From NCBI GenBank assembly GCA_028290245.1, contig JAQGKG010000180.1, forward strand, positions 1 through 9,652: a stretch of 9,652 bases of DNA, in the 5' to 3' direction. Numbering within the stretch: the first letter of the stretch is position 1; each line of letters opens with the position of its first letter. Below, piece after piece: positions 7,529-9,652 of this stretch. The notes under the pieces were generated by a model, which was not told the origin of the DNA, did not search any database, and was given only the letters and a program-made list of their open reading frames with translations. Source of the stretch: Devosia sp. (GTDB lineage: Bacteria > Pseudomonadota > Alphaproteobacteria > Rhizobiales > Devosiaceae). A program made the position numbers and the translations under genes.

Positions 7529-8515
7529 TCAGGCGGGTTCTTCCATATTGATCGGCACTTCGAATTCGCCGGCCTTGATGGCGGTGCGCTTGGCTTCCAT
7601 AGCCGCAACGGCCTCGGCTGGCGCTGCGTCCGGCACGTAGACGATGTCGTTGCCGCCGTCCTTCATCAGGCTGGTCGGCGTGTAGTTCTTGCCAACGGGA
7701 GTTCCGGCCGCGACGTCGACAAGCGCTGCGTCGAGCAGGGGACGGAAGTACCACATGGCATTGGCAAAGACGGTGTGGGGATAGCGTGGCGTGTAGTCGA
7801 TCAGCGAGCCGACCGACTTGATGCCGCGTTCCTTGGCCGCGTCGGCGGTGCCGATGCGTTCGCCAAACAGGATATCAGCGCCCGCGTCGATCTGGGCGAG
7901 GCCAGCTTCACGGGCCTTAGGGGGATCAAAGAACGTGCCGATGAAGGCGACGAGGGTCTTTACCTCGGGGTTCACTTCCTTGGCGCCCAGGTCAAAGGCG
8001 TTGATCAGCATATTAACTTCGGGGATCGGAATGGCGCCGACCGAGCCGACGACGTTGGACTTGGTCATAGCGCCGGCCAGCATGCCGCTGAGGTAGGCCG
8101 CTTCGTGGTTCCAGGTGCCGAAAGTGCCGAAATTATCGCCGGAGGGCTCGCCGCTCGAACCCATCAGGAAGGCTGTGTCGGGATAGTCGGCGGCAACCTG
8201 GCGGGCTTCTGCCTCGACGGCATAGGACTCGCCGACGATCAACTGGTGGCCCTGCTCGGCATATTCACGCATGGCGCGGGCGTAGTCGGTGCCGGAAACG
8301 CCCTCGGAGAATACGTATTCGATCAGGCCTTCCTTGGCCGCATCGAGCATGGCTTCGTGCAGGCGCGAATTCCAGGCGTTCTCGACTGGCGACGCATGAA
8401 CGCCCGCAACCTTGATGACTGTCTGTGCGCGCGCTGACGGCACCAGCGCCGTAGCGCCTAGCGCCAGACCAGTGGCGAGCACCGTGCGGCGCGACATCTT
8501 GAAACCGTTTGCCAT
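7529..8515 (-). CDS. BMP-family ABC transporter solute-binding protein (SBP2)
   Basis: Periplasmic receptor of the importer encoded just downstream; 328 residues, normal for BMP/PnrA-like lipoprotein-family receptors. Residues 1-30 are a twin-arginine signal (MSRRTVLATG at 7-16, Ala/Leu core, ARA|Q cleavage after 30). There is no lipobox Cys, so it is a soluble Tat substrate. The mature protein starts IKVAGVHASPVENAWNSR; Trp48 falls in the segment that lines the ligand cleft in this family. Later segments (WNHEAAYLSGMLAG, VGSVGAIPIPEVNMLINAF, GADILFGERIG) follow the family order. The start at 8515 has GGGAC six bases upstream; a second ATG at 8497 directly precedes SRR and could be an alternative. 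It shows little obvious identity to SBP1 beyond fold motifs, so the ligands may differ. Confidence 0.94.
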   Translation of the reverse strand: MANGFKMSRRTVLATGLALGATALVPSARAQTVIKVAGVHASPVENAWNSRLHEAMLDAAKEGLIEYVFSEGVSGTDYARAMREYAEQGHQLIVGESYAVEAEARQVAADYPDTAFLMGSSGEPSGDNFGTFGTWNHEAAYLSGMLAGAMTKSNVVGSVGAIPIPEVNMLINAFDLGAKEVNPEVKTLVAFIGTFFDPPKAREAGLAQIDAGADILFGERIGTADAAKERGIKSVGSLIDYTPRYPHTVFANAMWYFRPLLDAALVDVAAGTPVGKNYTPTSLMKDGGNDIVYVPDAAPAEAVAAMEAKRTAIKAGEFEVPINMEEPA

Positions 8516-8533
8516 TTCCCTGTCCCGTTTTTG

Positions 8534-8543
8534 ACCAATTGGT
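8534..8543. promoter_or_regulatory. Perfect palindrome ACCAATTGGT upstream of SBP2 (putative operator)
   Basis: Ten-base perfect palindrome in the 87-bp gap between the CodA-type gene and SBP2, 18 bases before the SBP2 start and between a TTGACA box and the ribosome binding site. Its placement fits a repressor site for the transporter part of the operon. The sequence differs from the TTGCATACAA pair near position 710, so a different regulator is implied. A chance match cannot be excluded for a single ten-base site. Confidence 0.4.
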
Positions 8544-8578
8544 AGAATACTCTGACCGCTTGCCCAAAATTATGTCAA
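8544..8578 (-). promoter_or_regulatory. Possible internal promoter for SBP2 and the downstream transporter genes
   Basis: A perfect -35 hexamer TTGACA lies on the minus strand at 8578-8573. No good -10 follows at 17 bases (TCAGAG); the best -10-like word, TATTCT at 8549-8544, is 23 bases away, too far for standard sigma-70. The gap is AT-richer than its surroundings. It is either a weak promoter with poor -10, as is common in alphaproteobacteria, or a chance hexamer. Confidence 0.35.
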
Positions 8579-8602
8579 GCGCACGTCGTGCCTATTTTGC
8601 CG

Positions 8603-9652
8603 TCAGTCGGCAGTTCGTGGGGCGTAGGCCGCTGCATCGACCTGTGCCGGGCGACCTGCCAGATTTAGGGCGGTAAGGCGGGTCGGGGTCTCGGCGATAA
8701 CCTTGCCGCGGCGGATCACGGTCAGGCGGTTTGCCTTGAGCCGCAGGGCTTCGACAGCGTCGCGTGCCTGCAGGATAACGAGGTCAGCGTGGCAGCCAGT
8801 TTCGAGGCCGTAGCCGTCCAAGCCCATGGCGCTGGCGTTGCCGTAAGTCAGGATTTCGAAGACTTTTTGCTTGTCGGCAATAGAGGCCATCTGGGCGACG
8901 TGGATTGCCATGTGGCCGACTTCGAGCATGTCGCCCGAGCCCATCGAGTACCAGGGGTCCATCACGCAATCATGGCCGAAGCCAACGTTGATGCCGGCGG
9001 CTAGAAGCTCGGGCACTCGGGTCATGCCGCGGCGCTTGGGATAGCTGTCGTGGCGGCCCTGCAGCATGATGTTGATCAGCGGATTGGCTACGGCATGCAG
9101 CCTAGCTTCGGCCATCATGGGGATCAGCTTGGACACATAGTAGTTGTCCATGGAGTGCATCGAGGTGAGATGCGAGCCCACGACACGCCCCTCCAGACCA
9201 AAGCGGATGGTCTGGGCCGCCAGCGTTTCGACATGGCGCGACAGCGGGTCGTCGGTTTCGTCGCAATGCATATCCACCGGCAGGCCGCGATCGGCGGCAA
9301 TGCGACACAGCGCTTCGACCGAGGCCGTGCCATCGGCCATGGTGCGCTCGAAATGGGGAATGCCGCCGACGACGTCGAGGCCCATGTCGAGGGCGCGTGC
9401 AAGCGAATCCACCCCTTCAGGCGCGCGATAATAGCCATCCTGCGGAAACGCCACGAGCTGCAGGGTAAGATAGGGCGCCACGATGTCGCGCACTTCGAGC
9501 AGGGCTTCGGCGGTTACCAGACGCGGATCGCTGGTGTCGATGTGGCTGCGGATTGCCAGTAGGCCTTGGGACACGGCCAGATCGCAATAGCGCAATGCGC
9601 GTTCGATCAGCGCGTCCTTGGTCAGCGTGGGTCGGAGTTCGCCCCAGAGCGC
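8603..9652 (-). CDS. codA: CodA-type cytosine/5-methylcytosine deaminase-like amidohydrolase, C-terminal part
   Basis: Cytoplasmic metal-dependent amidohydrolase that deaminates pyrimidine-like rings. The 349 visible residues align from memory with E. coli CodA from about residue 86 to the end, with no gap across the catalytic core. Conserved are PQDG (Gln156 in CodA numbering), HCDE (His214, Glu217), SHLTSMHS (His246), LQGRHDSYPKRRG and GHDCVMDPWY (Asp313). The first metal motif HxH lies in the missing N-terminus. CodA Asp314 is Cys here (codon 8966-8968, TGC), the position reported to exclude 5-methylcytosine when it is Asp. The frame stays open to the window edge, so the TTG at 9595 is not the start. 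It is the first visible gene of the minus-strand block, 87 bp before SBP2. Related enzymes include isoguanine- or creatinine-deaminating members, so plain cytosine is only one option. Confidence 0.9.
   Translation of the reverse strand, partial: ALWGELRPTLTKDALIERALRYCDLAVSQGLLAIRSHIDTSDPRLVTAEALLEVRDIVAPYLTLQLVAFPQDGYYRAPEGVDSLARALDMGLDVVGGIPHFERTMADGTASVEALCRIAADRGLPVDMHCDETDDPLSRHVETLAAQTIRFGLEGRVVGSHLTSMHSMDNYYVSKLIPMMAEARLHAVANPLINIMLQGRHDSYPKRRGMTRVPELLAAGINVGFGHDCVMDPWYSMGSGDMLEVGHMAIHVAQMASIADKQKVFEILTYGNASAMGLDGYGLETGCHADLVILQARDAVEALRLKANRLTVIRRGKVIAETPTRLTALNLAGRPAQVDAAAYAPRTAD

Noticed and set aside
7516..7608. Longer amidase start at 7608
   Set aside because: The extra 31 residues overlap the 3' end of SBP2, have no family similarity, and the ATG at 7515 gives a normal N-terminus.
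6905..8437. Long open plus-strand frame (about 510 codons) opposite the amidase and SBP2 genes
   Set aside because: It runs antisense across two genes with clear family motifs, ignores their boundary, and has low-complexity Ala/Pro/Arg content typical of a shadow frame in GC-rich DNA.
8581..8591. GCACGTCGTGC inverted repeat as terminator of the CodA-type gene
   Set aside because: The stem is only four pairs and is not followed by a T-run on the minus strand; it is too weak for an intrinsic terminator.
9593..9595. TTG at 9595 as start of the CodA-type gene
   Set aside because: The frame continues to the window edge with residues that fit CodA family sequence, so the gene is cut by the edge and begins outside.

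Overview
The window is a GC-rich stretch whose gene style (short intergenic gaps, stop/start overlaps, many Ala/Gly/Arg-rich proteins, twin-arginine solute-binding proteins and BMP-type ABC importers) points to an alphaproteobacterium, most likely of the Hyphomicrobiales (Rhizobium/Devosia-like). The genus cannot be fixed from the sequence alone. There are no RNA genes, insertion sequences, CRISPR arrays or phage genes. Eight protein-coding genes fill nearly all of it, two of them cut by the window edges.

Layout. (1) 1-562, minus: the N-terminal part of a Tat-exported BMP-family solute-binding protein (SBP1), running off the left edge. (2) 563-813: a divergent control region with two copies of the near-palindrome TTGCATACAA, their centres 51 bp apart, around a weak candidate promoter. 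(3) 814-2604, plus: an allophanate hydrolase (AtzF type) with both the amidase and the C-terminal domain. (4) 9652-2618, minus: a block read right to left. It starts with a CodA-type amidohydrolase (cut by the right edge), then an 87-bp gap with a TTGACA box and a perfect ACCAATTGGT palindrome, then SBP2, an amidase-signature amidase, the double ABC ATPase and two permeases. From the amidase onward the four genes overlap by 1 to 11 nt. The last permease and the allophanate hydrolase converge with 13 bp between their stop codons.

How the genes fit together. The block encodes one complete BMP/PnrA-type importer (SBP2, ATPase, two permeases), a family known for nucleosides and related heterocycles. 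Three nitrogen-releasing enzymes are encoded with or beside it: a pyrimidine-type deaminase, an amidase translationally coupled to the transporter ATPase, and an allophanate hydrolase, which yields ammonia and CO2. SBP1 implies a second related importer to the left. The inferred theme is nitrogen scavenging from a nucleobase- or ureide-like compound.

The most informative detail is in the deaminase. It aligns with E. coli CodA without gaps at every active-site residue checked, but the position equivalent to CodA Asp314 is Cys. Loss of that Asp is the published hallmark of bacterial 5-methylcytosine deaminases, so plain cytosine may not be its main substrate. The alignment was made from memory of the CodA sequence and should be rerun.
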